Assembly (NCBI GenBank): GCA_947468665.1
Contig: CANILH010000022.1
Coordinates: 1-41,214, forward strand
Direction of reading: 5' to 3'
Source: Oligoflexales bacterium
GTDB lineage: Bacteria > Bdellovibrionota_B > Oligoflexia > Oligoflexales > RGVZ01
DNA length: 41,214 bases
Each line of letters opens with the position of its first letter. The first letter of the stretch is position 1. The position numbers and the translations under genes are program-made. The notes below the pieces were generated by a model, which was given only the letters and a program-made list of their open reading frames with translations, was not told the DNA's origin and ran no database searches. Below are positions 24,925 through 34,439 of the stretch, piece after piece.

Positions 24925-24951
24925 CTGACACTATAACCACCGCGGTGTCAG
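24925..24951 (+). terminator. Weak hairpin after the protease pair
   Basis: CTGACAC (24925-24931) pairs with GTGTCAG (24945-24951) across a 13-base loop. It lies just after the stop at 24912 and before secDF. There is no clear U-tract, so termination is only a possibility. Confidence 0.3.
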
Positions 24952-25083
24952 GGTTTGAGGCCAACAATGTTGAGTTTCTAGCTTGTTCGTTGTGCGAAGG
25001 AAAAGCGTGTGCTAGTGTCTAAAGCTCCTTAATCATTGATTATCGAATTTATGTCGTGAATTTTTTTGTAGAGGTCATGTCCT

Positions 25084-27825
25084 ATGAAGTCATTGCGCTG
25101 GCGTTTGATGTTAATCGCGGGTCTTGCGTTGTTCTCGGTATACGTATTGATACCGACCGGTATTTATATGTCTCAGCCCGCTGAGCTCCGCAATGATCAG
25201 GAACACATGAGCAAGGTTCTTCCAGGATGGCTCCCGAAGGGTCACTTAAATCTTGGTCTTGACCTTCAAGGCGGTGTGCAGCTTGTTCTGGGTGTGAACC
25301 TCACTGAGGCCGTTGAGAACAGATTGGCTCGTATTGGGACAGATATCGGCCATTGGGTTGAGGACAAAAGCAAACCTGTCGGCGTCAAAACAGCCTATGT
25401 CGTAAAAGGCGAGACAAAACTTCGCGTTGAAACGAATCCGGGCGCGGACGTCGCTGCTATCACCAAGGCCATAGGTAAAGATTATCCATCCATCCAAAGT
25501 GTTTCCGCTCAGGGAACATTTATTGAGTTCGTATTCCGTGGCGACCAGATCCAAACAATCAAAAATGGCGCTCTTGAGCAGGCAGAGCGGGTTGTTCGTA
25601 GCCGTGTTGATAAATGGGGTGTGACTGAGCCTGTTATCAACCGCCGCTCAGACGGCTCGATCATTGCCCAGTTGCCTGGTTTCAAAGATCCCGAAAAGGC
25701 AAAAGAGCTGCTCGGTCGCACGGCGCAGCTGAAGTTTAAAATCGTTGATGACGAGTTTCGGGGGCTGGAAAGCCTAAACGGTAAACTTCCTCCGGACGTA
25801 ATGCTGGACCGGGCAGGCGGCATAGCTCTCGTCAGTGAGAGCCGTGACAAGATTTTTGAGGTGACCAAAGGTCTGATCCCAGCCGATCATGAGATCCTGG
25901 TCGGGCGAGAGATTCTCGCCGGAGGCAAACAGCGTTTCCGTTCTTATATCGTTCACGCTGCTACTGAAATTACGGGTGATGACGTACTGGACGCGACTAC
26001 AACCGTAAACGAGAGCGGCATGGATCAACAGCCAGTTGTCTCGCTGCGCTTTACAGCCATCGGTGGGAAACGCTTTGAGGAAGTCACCGGTGCCAACATC
26101 AAAAAACGCATGGCGATCGTCCTAGATGACATCGTGGAGAGCGCGCCTGTAATTAACGGTAAGATCGGCGGCGGTAGCGCCATGATCACCCTGGGTGGTG
26201 GCCGTGACTACCAGACTAAAATCCAGGAGGCCCAGGGTCTATCGATGGTATTGAAGTCCGGTGCCTTGCCGGCGACCATCACAATTCTTGAGCAACGCCA
26301 GGTCGGCGCGAGCCTTGGTCCTGAGCTCGGCAAACGCGGTCTTATGGGCGTTATGGTTGGGTTGTTCTGTGTGTTTACGTTCATGATTCTTTACTACAAA
26401 CGCCCGGGTGTGATCGCGACGTTGGCTTTGATGCTTAACGGTCTGTTTCTGCTGGCGTGTATGTCGATGTTCGGCTTTGCCCTTACACTGCCAGGCATCG
26501 CCGGGTTTGTTCTGTCCCTGGGTATGGCGGTTGATGCCAACGTTCTTATCAATGAGCGTATCCGTGACGAGCTTCGTGCCGGTCGCGCGCCTCGCGCCGC
26601 TCTCGATACTGGCTTTAAACGAGTGTTCTGGACTGTAATTGACTCTCACGTGACAGCACTTCTCGCGGCGTTTATTTTGCTCGGCACAAACACCTCCGGT
26701 CCAATCCGTGGCTTCGCCGTGACACTGGCTATCGGCCTCGTGTTGTCGCTTTGGACGTCGCTGTATTGCTCGCATGTATTCTTTGACTGGGCGATGTCAC
26801 GTCAGACCGACTCCAACCAGATCCTTAAATGGCTCGGCGGTGAGAAGGCCAAGAAAGTTCATCATTTTAACTTTGACTTCCTTAAGTTTGACGTTCCCGT
26901 GACTATTGCCGCGGTTGTTCTCTCGGTTACGGTAATTGGAGTGGCAGCCAGCAAGGGCTTTAACTGGTCCATTGATTTCATCGGCGGTACAGAGGTGGAA
27001 GTCTCCTTCAACCAGACAGTCACCTCAGATGAACTCAGAGCCGCGGCCCTTAAGGCTGATATTCATGATCTGACAATTCAGGGCCTTAAAGGCGGAGAGC
27101 GGGATTACCTTCTGCGATTCGAGGAAGCTAAAACCCACCAGGGCGCGTTGACCTCGGCTGAGAACGATGCAGCTCACGCCTCTGGCGGCGCCAAGGTGAA
27201 TCGTCTTCAGGACGCTATTCGCCAGGATCTTGCAGCAAAAGGGCCAAATATTACCCGTGTCGATTACGTTGGTCCGCAGATTGGAAACGAAATGCGTAAT
27301 CAGGGCTTTATCTCAATGGCCTACGCGATTCTCGGTATCATGATTTATCTCGCGTTCCGATTCGATTTCCGCTTTGGATCCGGAGCTGTACTAAAGTTAA
27401 TTCCGGATACCTGCGCGATGCTGGCGTTTTATATTATTTTCTGGAGGTCTTTCGACCTAACCGCCATTGCCGCCTTGCTGACCGGAATTGGTTACTCCGT
27501 TAATGACGTGATCGTTGTCTTTGACCGAATCCGTGAGCGTATGCATAATGACCCAGACAAACCATTTGCAGAGCAGATCAATACATCGCTTAACGAAACT
27601 TTGACCCGTACCATCAATACATCCCTTGTTACGAACCTGTCATTGGTTGGTATCATTGTGTTCGGGCCTGACAGCATCCGTAACTTTGCGATTGCCATGT
27701 CGGTCGGTATTGTCGCGGCGACACTGACCACAAACTTTGTGGGTAGTTCTTATCTGCTCTGGATTGACAAGTACCTGCATAGCCGCAAAAAAGGCAGTAT
27801 TACTGCCAGGATGCAGACGAATTAA
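25084..27825 (+). CDS. secDF: Protein translocase subunit SecDF (fused SecD-SecF)
   Basis: 913 residues. SecD and SecF are joined in one chain, as in Bacillus and some deltaproteobacteria-like lineages, whereas many Gram-negatives have separate genes. It pulls exported proteins out of SecYEG on the periplasmic side using the proton gradient. SecD part (about 1-560): first helix (about 7-28), LGLDLQGGVQLVLGV, the periplasmic P1 domain with VVRSRVDKWGVTEPVINR, and five helices including GFVLSLGMAVDANVLINERI. SecF part (about 600-913): helix, FNWSIDFIGGTEVEVSF, GYSVNDVIVVFDRIRERM and TRTINTSLVTNLSL. yajC is not present. It follows the protease pair by 171 bases on the same strand; the promoter is not clear. 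It ends six bases from a convergent gene. Confidence 0.97.
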   Translation: MKSLRWRLMLIAGLALFSVYVLIPTGIYMSQPAELRNDQEHMSKVLPGWLPKGHLNLGLDLQGGVQLVLGVNLTEAVENRLARIGTDIGHWVEDKSKPVGVKTAYVVKGETKLRVETNPGADVAAITKAIGKDYPSIQSVSAQGTFIEFVFRGDQIQTIKNGALEQAERVVRSRVDKWGVTEPVINRRSDGSIIAQLPGFKDPEKAKELLGRTAQLKFKIVDDEFRGLESLNGKLPPDVMLDRAGGIALVSESRDKIFEVTKGLIPADHEILVGREILAGGKQRFRSYIVHAATEITGDDVLDATTTVNESGMDQQPVVSLRFTAIGGKRFEEVTGANIKKRMAIVLDDIVESAPVINGKIGGGSAMITLGGGRDYQTKIQEAQGLSMVLKSGALPATITILEQRQVGASLGPELGKRGLMGVMVGLFCVFTFMILYYKRPGVIATLALMLNGLFLLACMSMFGFALTLPGIAGFVLSLGMAVDANVLINERIRDELRAGRAPRAALDTGFKRVFWTVIDSHVTALLAAFILLGTNTSGPIRGFAVTLAIGLVLSLWTSLYCSHVFFDWAMSRQTDSNQILKWLGGEKAKKVHHFNFDFLKFDVPVTIAAVVLSVTVIGVAASKGFNWSIDFIGGTEVEVSFNQTVTSDELRAAALKADIHDLTIQGLKGGERDYLLRFEEAKTHQGALTSAENDAAHASGGAKVNRLQDAIRQDLAAKGPNITRVDYVGPQIGNEMRNQGFISMAYAILGIMIYLAFRFDFRFGSGAVLKLIPDTCAMLAFYIIFWRSFDLTAIAALLTGIGYSVNDVIVVFDRIRERMHNDPDKPFAEQINTSLNETLTRTINTSLVTNLSLVGIIVFGPDSIRNFAIAMSVGIVAATLTTNFVGSSYLLWIDKYLHSRKKGSITARMQTN

Positions 27826-27831
27826 ATTTAC

Positions 27832-30294
27832 TCAGGCGGACTTCCTGTTATGGGAGTCCGTCAAATATATTGACCTGTATTCCTGCCAGCGGTTTTTGAG
27901 TGACTGGTTCCATGCGTCGGAATTTCCCGGCGTTTTGAGGATCGCGTCGAGGTATTGAATGATCTCGTCACTCATTTGTACCGGAATTCCAGTTGTCTGA
28001 GCCACGAAGGCAAATGCGTCCACCGCGAGGCTCAGAGACTCAGCGCCCGCTTTAGCAAGCAGCATGGCTTCGGTGATTTTAACCAGTATTTTTGTGTCCG
28101 GGTTTAATTCGTCGCTCACGCCTCTGCGAATGAGGGAGACCATAGTGTCAATTAACTTCCCCTGTACAAGTGATGTTTTCATAATGCTCTTGTTTCGCAG
28201 GGCATCACCGAGAATTTCTCTTACGGTTTTCGCGTCCTCCGCTGTATGCCTTTGGTAGTCAAGATTCCCCAGGAGAACCCAGGCCTCCTCGAAGCGGGCG
28301 CTGTGGGGGTCCAGGGCGTTGGCCCGAAGGTTCGTTAGATCTCTGAGCTGAGTTTTATATAGTTGCGCCTGATTGAGAATCTGACTTGGGTAGCCTATCG
28401 TTGTTACCGCGGTTCTCAGGGTTTTCAGGATTAACTCAAAGCCGGGGGCTTTCTGTGATGGGCCCGCGTTCTGAGCAGCTTCCGACAGGTAGATTTTCAG
28501 GAGTAGCTTGAGCGCCTGGTCTTTTTCTTTAAAACCGCGCCACGTATAACTCGCGATGGATTCAATGATGCGAAGTTTTTCTGAGGGTGTTTTTGAGTTT
28601 TGGTTCTGCAGAGACATGATGCTAAGAAGGCGCTGTGCCTCGGCGCCGGGCTCAAAGTCGATGACTTTCGCCCGTGTATCATCGAGGCCATAGTAGCGTT
28701 GAAGGCGTGGGATCAGATGCTCAAATTTGATTGAGAACACCAATAGATCGTTCTCGGATGTCACCTTGATCGTATGCGGCTCCATAATCGTAGTCAGGTT
28801 CGGGGCTTCCTGGAGTAGCCTGTCATGGGCATCTTTGCCAACCCAGATAAAGTTGCCGATGCTGTGAGTGCGGCGCATAAAATCCAGGATGGCGATTCGC
28901 GCCTCAGGGCTGATTGGCTCAAGATGGATGCCGTAGCGGGAAGATTTCTGTGTGCTGACGATGCTTTGATCAACCCAGTTGTAGTCAAAGTGAAAGAACC
29001 ACTGGGTTTTTGTGAGAATCGGCAAAAGACTTTCCAGATTGATGATATCGGCGAGGCCCTGATTTACAAGCGGCAGCAAGGACACGAGTCCTGAGATTCG
29101 ACGCTCAACAAGGGCGCCGGCGTCGAGATAGAGGGTCGCGCAGAGGTTGAGCGCGTCAACGCATGGACGGATGCTGTGCTCCGGATCAATCGACCCGAGT
29201 ATTTTCTGCGATATGGAATTAACCGACAGTGTTTTGTCTTTCATGATCTGGTTGACGAGTGCGGCGATCTCCTCATTGCGGATGCGGGCTAGCGTTGCAG
29301 GGATTTTTTTGCCGATGGTGGATTCTGGATCATGATCGATGGTAAATGTTGTGGTTCTTAGTCCAACAGTGGCCGCCCAGTTGTCCTTGCCCTGATTGTG
29401 ACGGGTCAGGAGATTTCTCGCGCTCTGAACCGTTAATCTCGAGAATGCCTGCAGCCTCTCCTGGTCAGTGCCAACCTGGTCCAGGCGAGTCCACGCGTCC
29501 ACCAGAGAGGGCAGATAAAGAAACGGCGCGCTGATGGCTAACACCAGTGGGTAGGTTGTCTCTTGATATTTGATGATGGCCGCGATTGAGAGGATGCTTC
29601 CCATTTGTATTAAGGCTGTCAGAAATGAAGATGTCCATTCTGAGACTCGTTTGTTCTCATTGTCAATCCTCAGGCGTATGCTGTTCATAACGCTGTTTTG
29701 GTCTAGTCGAAACCGTGGATGCAGAGCGAACCATCCCAAAGTAAAGCTAAGGCCAACAATGTGGACCGCTGCCTGCCAGACCCCACAGGCAATGAGGAGG
29801 TTCTCAGTTGGCCAAAAATTTCGGACAGGGTATGCCAGGAACCCAAAGCCCGCTACCGCTGCGGTCGCGATCCATGGCACTTTGGCAGAAAATTTCGAGG
29901 GTATTTTGATTCCGTTGATAGCGATTGAGAAGCTTAGCCACGTTGCCCAGGACTGCAACGTGACGGTTGCGGTATAGAATACCGGGGTGTCTATCCTATG
30001 AGCGTTGTAGAGCAAAACGGCCATAATCTGCACTAGCGATAGCTCTGAAATCAGGGATCTTGGATCGCTGAACGGGTTCATTTTCTTCATGAACAGGCCG
30101 TGGTGAAACGCCGCGTAAAATGACGCTGGAATAGCAGTGCCAAAAGCGAGGGCGATAATTAAGGCGATTGACTCGTTTACGGGCGAGGGCAGGATTGCCG
30201 CGTTGTTTATGACGACATATGTGACAGAAACACTGGCGCAGATAGCCACAAGCAAAGTTATAATCGAGGGTGAGAGCAGCTCCTTCGCGCGCAT
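27832..30294 (-). CDS. Unknown membrane protein with large C-terminal helical region
   Basis: 820 residues. The start at ATG 30294 has AAAGGAG at eight bases, and this Shine-Dalgarno overlaps the stop codon of the upstream histidine kinase (30299), so the two are translationally coupled. About seven hydrophobic helices lie in residues 8-275 (for example ITLLVAICASVSVTYVVI and LIIALAFGTAIPASFYAAF). The remaining 540 residues are soluble, rich in Leu and Lys, and largely alpha-helical in appearance; NPDTKILVKITEAMLLAKAG and similar stretches near the C-terminus hint at helical repeats. No catalytic motif or family is recognised. Coupling to a PAS kinase suggests a sensor or effector in the same signalling unit. 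Confidence 0.85.
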   Translation of the reverse strand: MRAKELLSPSIITLLVAICASVSVTYVVINNAAILPSPVNESIALIIALAFGTAIPASFYAAFHHGLFMKKMNPFSDPRSLISELSLVQIMAVLLYNAHRIDTPVFYTATVTLQSWATWLSFSIAINGIKIPSKFSAKVPWIATAAVAGFGFLAYPVRNFWPTENLLIACGVWQAAVHIVGLSFTLGWFALHPRFRLDQNSVMNSIRLRIDNENKRVSEWTSSFLTALIQMGSILSIAAIIKYQETTYPLVLAISAPFLYLPSLVDAWTRLDQVGTDQERLQAFSRLTVQSARNLLTRHNQGKDNWAATVGLRTTTFTIDHDPESTIGKKIPATLARIRNEEIAALVNQIMKDKTLSVNSISQKILGSIDPEHSIRPCVDALNLCATLYLDAGALVERRISGLVSLLPLVNQGLADIINLESLLPILTKTQWFFHFDYNWVDQSIVSTQKSSRYGIHLEPISPEARIAILDFMRRTHSIGNFIWVGKDAHDRLLQEAPNLTTIMEPHTIKVTSENDLLVFSIKFEHLIPRLQRYYGLDDTRAKVIDFEPGAEAQRLLSIMSLQNQNSKTPSEKLRIIESIASYTWRGFKEKDQALKLLLKIYLSEAAQNAGPSQKAPGFELILKTLRTAVTTIGYPSQILNQAQLYKTQLRDLTNLRANALDPHSARFEEAWVLLGNLDYQRHTAEDAKTVREILGDALRNKSIMKTSLVQGKLIDTMVSLIRRGVSDELNPDTKILVKITEAMLLAKAGAESLSLAVDAFAFVAQTTGIPVQMSDEIIQYLDAILKTPGNSDAWNQSLKNRWQEYRSIYLTDSHNRKSA
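27837..27860 (+). terminator. Terminator-like hairpin between convergent secDF and the 820-residue gene
   Basis: CGGACTTCC (27837-27845) and GGGAGTCCG (27852-27860) pair with one G-T wobble around a six-base loop. It begins 12 bases after the secDF stop and lies inside the last codons of the convergent gene. There is no T-run after it, so it may need Rho or act only as a 3'-end stabiliser. Confidence 0.35.
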
Positions 30295-30298
30295 GGAC

Positions 30299-31444
30299 TT
30301 ACTCCTTTCCAGATTTGTTGTGTGTCAGCGGGATACTCAAGGTGAACGTAGTCCCTTTGTTTTTTATGCTTGATACATCGATGTTGCCGCCGATGTCCTG
30401 GACGATGCCGTGCACGATCGAAAGTCCCAGGCCCGTGCCCTGGCCAGGCTGCTTGGTTGTGAAAAACGGCTCAAATACTTTATCGATATGATCCGAGTCG
30501 ATGCCAACTCCAGTGTCTGATATTTTTGTGACGAGTCGCTCGAATTTTCCAGCTTTTACATTGCTGGTCGTAATGGTCAGTACTCCGTCGTCCGGCATCG
30601 CTTGAAAGGCGTTGGCACAAATGTTGACAAACACCTGGGTAAGGCGGTTGATATCAGTGGTCAGCGTGTGTTTTTCGGCATCAAGTCGCAGTTCGATATC
30701 GCAGCGATCGTTCTGATTGTGGGCGAGCTTTGCGTATTTTAAAGCGTTCGCGATAAGTGCGTGGGCGTCGCAACTCTCGAATTTTGGTTTGAGCGGCCGT
30801 TGACGTGAATAGTCCAGAAGGTTCTCCACGATGGTTTTGCAGCGTTTGGCGGCACCCTCTATTTCTACGACGTCCTGATAATGCTGGTTGTCTGGATTCA
30901 TTTCCCGGAGCAGCATTTGTGAGAACACCAGAATTCCGCCCAGGGGGTTATTGATTTCATGGGCGAACCCTCCCGCCAGCTGTCCGATGGAAGCGAGTTT
31001 CTCGTTCTGAGCAACCTGATTTTGTAGTTTTTTGGCGTCAGTGCGGTCGCGGTAAATTTGGACCACTCTCTCGTGGCCACTGACATTTTTGAGCCGTCTC
31101 GTGGCGGCCTCATACCAGTGGTCGTTTCGCTCGTTATGGATCTCATAACCAGGAAGCGTCTTTCCTGCCTTTGCGTCGCGCATTTTGCAGTTGTCACAGG
31201 GCGTGTCCCGGCCGGCGAATATCTCGAAGCATCGTTTGCCGACAAGGTTTTTGACATTAACCTGGGCAATGTCAGCCATCGCGACATTTGCCTTTGTGAT
31301 GATGTAGTCGTCGGTCAGCATAAGAAATGGATCAGGGATTGCGTCAATTGTCTCGACCCATTGCCGCTTCAATTCCTCTACAAAGGCTAGAGTCTCCTTA
31401 GGACTCTCGCCGGAGTTAGGCTTTATTTTTATTTTGGCGGCCAC
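30299..31444 (-). CDS. PAS-domain sensor histidine kinase (NtrB-like, soluble)
   Basis: 381 residues from a GTG at 31444 with GGGAGA nine bases upstream. A PAS domain (about 28-135) includes GKRCFEIFAGRDTPCDNC, whose Cys72, Cys83 and Cys86 form the cysteine cluster common in one PAS subgroup and could bind a metal or sense redox state. The dimerisation domain has H-box GGFAHEINNPLGGI (His162), followed by the ATPase motifs NICANAFQAM, DTGVGID, FFTTKQPGQGTGLGLSIV. There are no membrane helices. The downstream 820-residue membrane protein is translationally coupled and may bring it to the membrane. No response regulator is adjacent. A sigma-28-like promoter lies about 40 bases upstream. Confidence 0.92.
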   Translation of the reverse strand: MAAKIKIKPNSGESPKETLAFVEELKRQWVETIDAIPDPFLMLTDDYIITKANVAMADIAQVNVKNLVGKRCFEIFAGRDTPCDNCKMRDAKAGKTLPGYEIHNERNDHWYEAATRRLKNVSGHERVVQIYRDRTDAKKLQNQVAQNEKLASIGQLAGGFAHEINNPLGGILVFSQMLLREMNPDNQHYQDVVEIEGAAKRCKTIVENLLDYSRQRPLKPKFESCDAHALIANALKYAKLAHNQNDRCDIELRLDAEKHTLTTDINRLTQVFVNICANAFQAMPDDGVLTITTSNVKAGKFERLVTKISDTGVGIDSDHIDKVFEPFFTTKQPGQGTGLGLSIVHGIVQDIGGNIDVSSIKNKGTTFTLSIPLTHNKSGKE

Positions 31445-31482
31445 GTAGGGTCTCCCAGTAAAATGGAAATCTTCTCAGTCAG

Positions 31483-31509
31483 TTATCGGTATATCAGGGA
31501 ATCTCATTA
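31483..31509 (-). promoter_or_regulatory. Candidate sigma-28 promoter for the PAS kinase operon
   Basis: On the minus strand TAAT (31509-31506), a 15-base spacer, then ACCGATAA (31490-31483), which matches the flagellar consensus TAAA-N15-GCCGATAA at three of four and seven of eight positions. It lies 38 bases upstream of the GTG start. Confidence 0.45.
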
Positions 31510-31578
31510 GGTGATCACCAGGATGGGCATAGCTCCTTTTTTTATATATTCCGAAAATGGACGTCGTTTGCCAATGCG

Positions 31579-31613
31579 ATCAGGGGTTTGCCGCGTCGCG
31601 ACAAACCCCTGAT
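31579..31613 (-). terminator. Hairpin downstream of lon
   Basis: ATCAGGGGTTTG (31579-31590) pairs perfectly with CAAACCCCTGAT (31602-31613) around an 11-base loop, 25 bases after the lon stop. No U-tract follows on the minus strand, so it is a terminator-like or 3'-protective stem. Confidence 0.6.
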
Positions 31614-31638
31614 ATTTGCTGAATGGCAGTGTTAAGTG

Positions 31639-34158
31639 CTAGTGGTGAATGTGGGCGTCGCCTGCGGCAATCTCACTTTCGGTGATTCGTTTAAGCTTCT
31701 CGAAGAGGGCGTCCTGATGATCTTTTTCCTCTTTCTTGAAGTCTTCCCACGCCAACGCGTGCATTAATACGGCATCCATGTGATCTACTGCAACAATCTT
31801 AATATCCTTGAGGATGTTTTTGGGGATCTCGAGCAGATCTTTCTCATTCTCGCGGGGGATAATGATTTTGGTGATTCCGCCTCTGTGAGCCGCCAGGATT
31901 TTCTCCTTGAGGCCGCCAATTGGAAGTGCTCGTCCGCGAAGCGTAATCTCGCCAGTCATCGCCACGTCCTTGCTGACCGGGCGCTTGGTGAAGGCGCTGG
32001 TCAGGGCGGTTGCCATGCAAAGTCCGGCTGACGGGCCGTCTTTGGGGATAGCGCCCTCAGGAACGTGAATATGGATGTCGACTTTGTCGTAGAATCCTTC
32101 CTCAAGCTCAAGGAACGCCGCTCTTGAGCGTACGTAGCTCATGGCTGCCTGAGCCGATTCCTGCATGACATCGCCAAGTTTTCCGGTGATGGTTAACTTG
32201 CCTTTGCCGGGGACAGTCGTGACCTCAACGACCAGAAGATCGCCGCCGGCCTCAGTCCACGCGAGGCCGGTACAGATACCGATCTCGTTGGCACTGTTTT
32301 GCATCCCGACGCGTTGTCTGCGGGGGCCTAGGAACTTGTTAACTGACTTCTCTGTAACTGCTTCAGTGACGTCGAGTTTCAGGCGGATAGCGGTGCCATC
32401 GGGGTTGGTCGTTTCCTCTTTTTTGCCCTTGCTCTCGGATTCCTCCGCGTGCTTCGTCAGGTGCTTGTGGGCGATCTTCCGGCAAACACTTCCGATCTCA
32501 CGCTCAAGACCTCTGACGCCCGCCTCGCGGGTGTAGTAGGTGATGATCTCGCGGAGTGCTTTGGGCTGAAACGTGATGTTGCATCCCTCCAAGCCGTTGT
32601 CTTTGATTTCTTTGGGTACAAGGTACTGCTGAGAAATAGAGAGTTTTTCCTCTTCCGTATAACCGGACAGCTGAATGATCTCCATGCGGTCAAGCAGTGG
32701 GCGGGGGATCGTATGCAGGTTATTCGCGGTCGCCACAAACAAGCAGCGCGACAGGTCATAATCTAGATCGAGGTAATGATCCACGAAGTTGCAATTTTGC
32801 TCTGGGTCAAGAACCTCGAGCATCGCGCTCGACGGGTCGCCGCGGAAGTCCTGGCTCATTTTGTCAACTTCATCAAGGAGCACAACAGGGTTTGATTTAC
32901 CGGCCTTTTTCAGTCCCATGATGATTTTTCCGGGCATGGAGCCAATATAAGTACGGCGATGACCCCTGATCTCAGCCTCATCACGCACGCCGCCAAGGGA
33001 AATGCGGACGAATGGACGTCCGGTACTTTCAGCGATGCTGCGGGCGAGGGAGGTTTTACCAACGCCTGGAGGGCCGGCAAGGCAAAGGATAGGGCCTTTG
33101 GCATGATCACTCAGGGCGCGGACGGATAGATACTCAAGGATACGGTCTTTGACTTTTTCAAGTCCGTAGTGATCGCGGTTGAGAATCTCGGAGGCTACTT
33201 TGATGTTGTTTTTCTCCTGAGCATACTCGCCCCAGGGTAGCGAGAGAACCGTCTCAACATAGTTGCGGACGACGGTCGCTTCGGCACTCATCGGTGACAT
33301 GAGTTTGAGTTTGCGTATTTCTTTGGTTAGTTTCTCGCGTGCCTCCGCTGAAAGAGCCTTTTTCTTGATGTTTGCTTCAATTTCCTGAAGCTCCGCGCGA
33401 GAGTCGTCTTTATCGCCGAGTTCTTTCTGAATGGCAGCCATTTGCTCGTTCAGGTAGTACTCTTTCTGGGTTTTTTCCATCTGGCGTTTTACGCGCGCGC
33501 GGATTTTTTTCTCGACACGCATGATCTCAATCTCAGATTGGATGTATCCGTAGAGCTCCTCAAGGCGGGCTCTCGGATCAGTCTGCTCAAGAAGTCTCTG
33601 TTTATCCTGAAGTTTAAGATTCGAGATTTGCCCAACGAGCGTATCCGCCAGTTTTGACTCATCCTCAATACCGGTGATGCTTAACACCATTTCCTGCGGG
33701 ATATTTTTGTTCAGGCGGACGTAGTTGCCGAAGGCCATTTTTACTGTGCGGACAATCGCCTCGTTCTCAACTGTGGCGTTGACTTTTTCCTCAAGGTCTT
33801 CCGTTTCGACGTAGAAGAAATCATCGGACTGAAGGAACTCAGTAATCCGGGCTCGTCGTTGTCCTTCAACCAGGACTTTTACTGTTCCATCGGGAAGTCT
33901 AAGCAATTGAATAATTGTTGAGACAGTTCCGACTTTAAAGATGTCGTCAGCAGTTGGGTCGTTTGTTTTCGCTTTCATCTGGGCGGCAAGGAAAATTTCT
34001 TTGTTGCCGCTCATTGCCTGCTCGAGAGCGAGGATGGATTTATCGCGTCCAACAAATAGCGGCGCTACTGTCGACGGAAAGACGAGAATGTCTCTCAGTG
34101 GCAGCAGTGGAATACGCTTGCGACGACTATTAGGATCTTGCGGCGTGTTATCGGACAT
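31639..34158 (-). CDS. lon: ATP-dependent protease La (Lon)
   Basis: 839 residues, a little longer than the 784 of E. coli Lon. Lon is a cytoplasmic hexameric AAA+ serine protease that removes misfolded and regulatory proteins. Order: N-terminal substrate-binding LON domain (about 14-215, [20 protein letters not shown]), coiled coil ([20 protein letters not shown]), AAA+ module with Walker [12 protein letters not shown] and Walker [11 protein letters not shown], and C-terminal protease domain with Ser in PKDGPSAGL and the Lys in [14 protein letters not shown]. The tail is extended and ends in HIHH, which could bind metal but may be neutral. ATG 34158 has GGGAGG seven bases upstream. It follows clpX on the same strand but has its own candidate promoter. 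Confidence 0.98.
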   Translation of the reverse strand: MSDNTPQDPNSRRKRIPLLPLRDILVFPSTVAPLFVGRDKSILALEQAMSGNKEIFLAAQMKAKTNDPTADDIFKVGTVSTIIQLLRLPDGTVKVLVEGQRRARITEFLQSDDFFYVETEDLEEKVNATVENEAIVRTVKMAFGNYVRLNKNIPQEMVLSITGIEDESKLADTLVGQISNLKLQDKQRLLEQTDPRARLEELYGYIQSEIEIMRVEKKIRARVKRQMEKTQKEYYLNEQMAAIQKELGDKDDSRAELQEIEANIKKKALSAEAREKLTKEIRKLKLMSPMSAEATVVRNYVETVLSLPWGEYAQEKNNIKVASEILNRDHYGLEKVKDRILEYLSVRALSDHAKGPILCLAGPPGVGKTSLARSIAESTGRPFVRISLGGVRDEAEIRGHRRTYIGSMPGKIIMGLKKAGKSNPVVLLDEVDKMSQDFRGDPSSAMLEVLDPEQNCNFVDHYLDLDYDLSRCLFVATANNLHTIPRPLLDRMEIIQLSGYTEEEKLSISQQYLVPKEIKDNGLEGCNITFQPKALREIITYYTREAGVRGLEREIGSVCRKIAHKHLTKHAEESESKGKKEETTNPDGTAIRLKLDVTEAVTEKSVNKFLGPRRQRVGMQNSANEIGICTGLAWTEAGGDLLVVEVTTVPGKGKLTITGKLGDVMQESAQAAMSYVRSRAAFLELEEGFYDKVDIHIHVPEGAIPKDGPSAGLCMATALTSAFTKRPVSKDVAMTGEITLRGRALPIGGLKEKILAAHRGGITKIIIPRENEKDLLEIPKNILKDIKIVAVDHMDAVLMHALAWEDFKKEEKDHQDALFEKLKRITESEIAAGDAHIHH

Positions 34159-34238
34159 GCTGAACCTCCCTGATAACGTTAACTAACCTCGCGGATACCA
34201 TCACTTCCTTGTGCGGCTATCACTCAACGCTGAAACGA

Positions 34239-34266
34239 CTAATACTTTAATTGGCTCTATGGTCAA
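34239..34266 (-). promoter_or_regulatory. Candidate housekeeping promoter of lon
   Basis: On the minus strand TTGACC (34266-34261), a 16-base spacer, and TATTAG (34244-34239). Transcription would begin about 75 bases upstream of the lon start. The match is moderate; no heat-shock-type element was clear. Confidence 0.4.
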
Positions 34267-34370
34267 TTTTAGCAGGATCTCATGGCTACTTAAAAGGTAA
34301 AGGTTCTGCCTATGAGAGAATTTCATTATTCTGTACAAATAATATGCAGAATTACAGCTAACTGCCAAAA

Positions 34371-34400
34371 TGAAAGGCGGGTACTAGACCCGCCTTTTCA
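34371..34400 (-). terminator. Terminator after clpX (possibly bidirectional)
   Basis: AAAGGCGGGT (34373-34382) pairs with ACCCGCCTTT (34388-34397) around a five-base loop. On the minus strand the stem is followed by TTTCATTTT, giving a reasonable U-rich end 40 bases after the clpX stop; the plus strand also has TTTTCATATTTT. Confidence 0.75.
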
Positions 34401-34439
34401 TATTTTGTCCCGTTGTTGAGACAAGGGAGAATTCTGTGA

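Noticed and set aside
25246-26775. Long minus-strand open frames opposite secDF
   Set aside because: They are antisense shadows of a strongly conserved gene, with Arg/His-rich composition and no ribosome binding sites.
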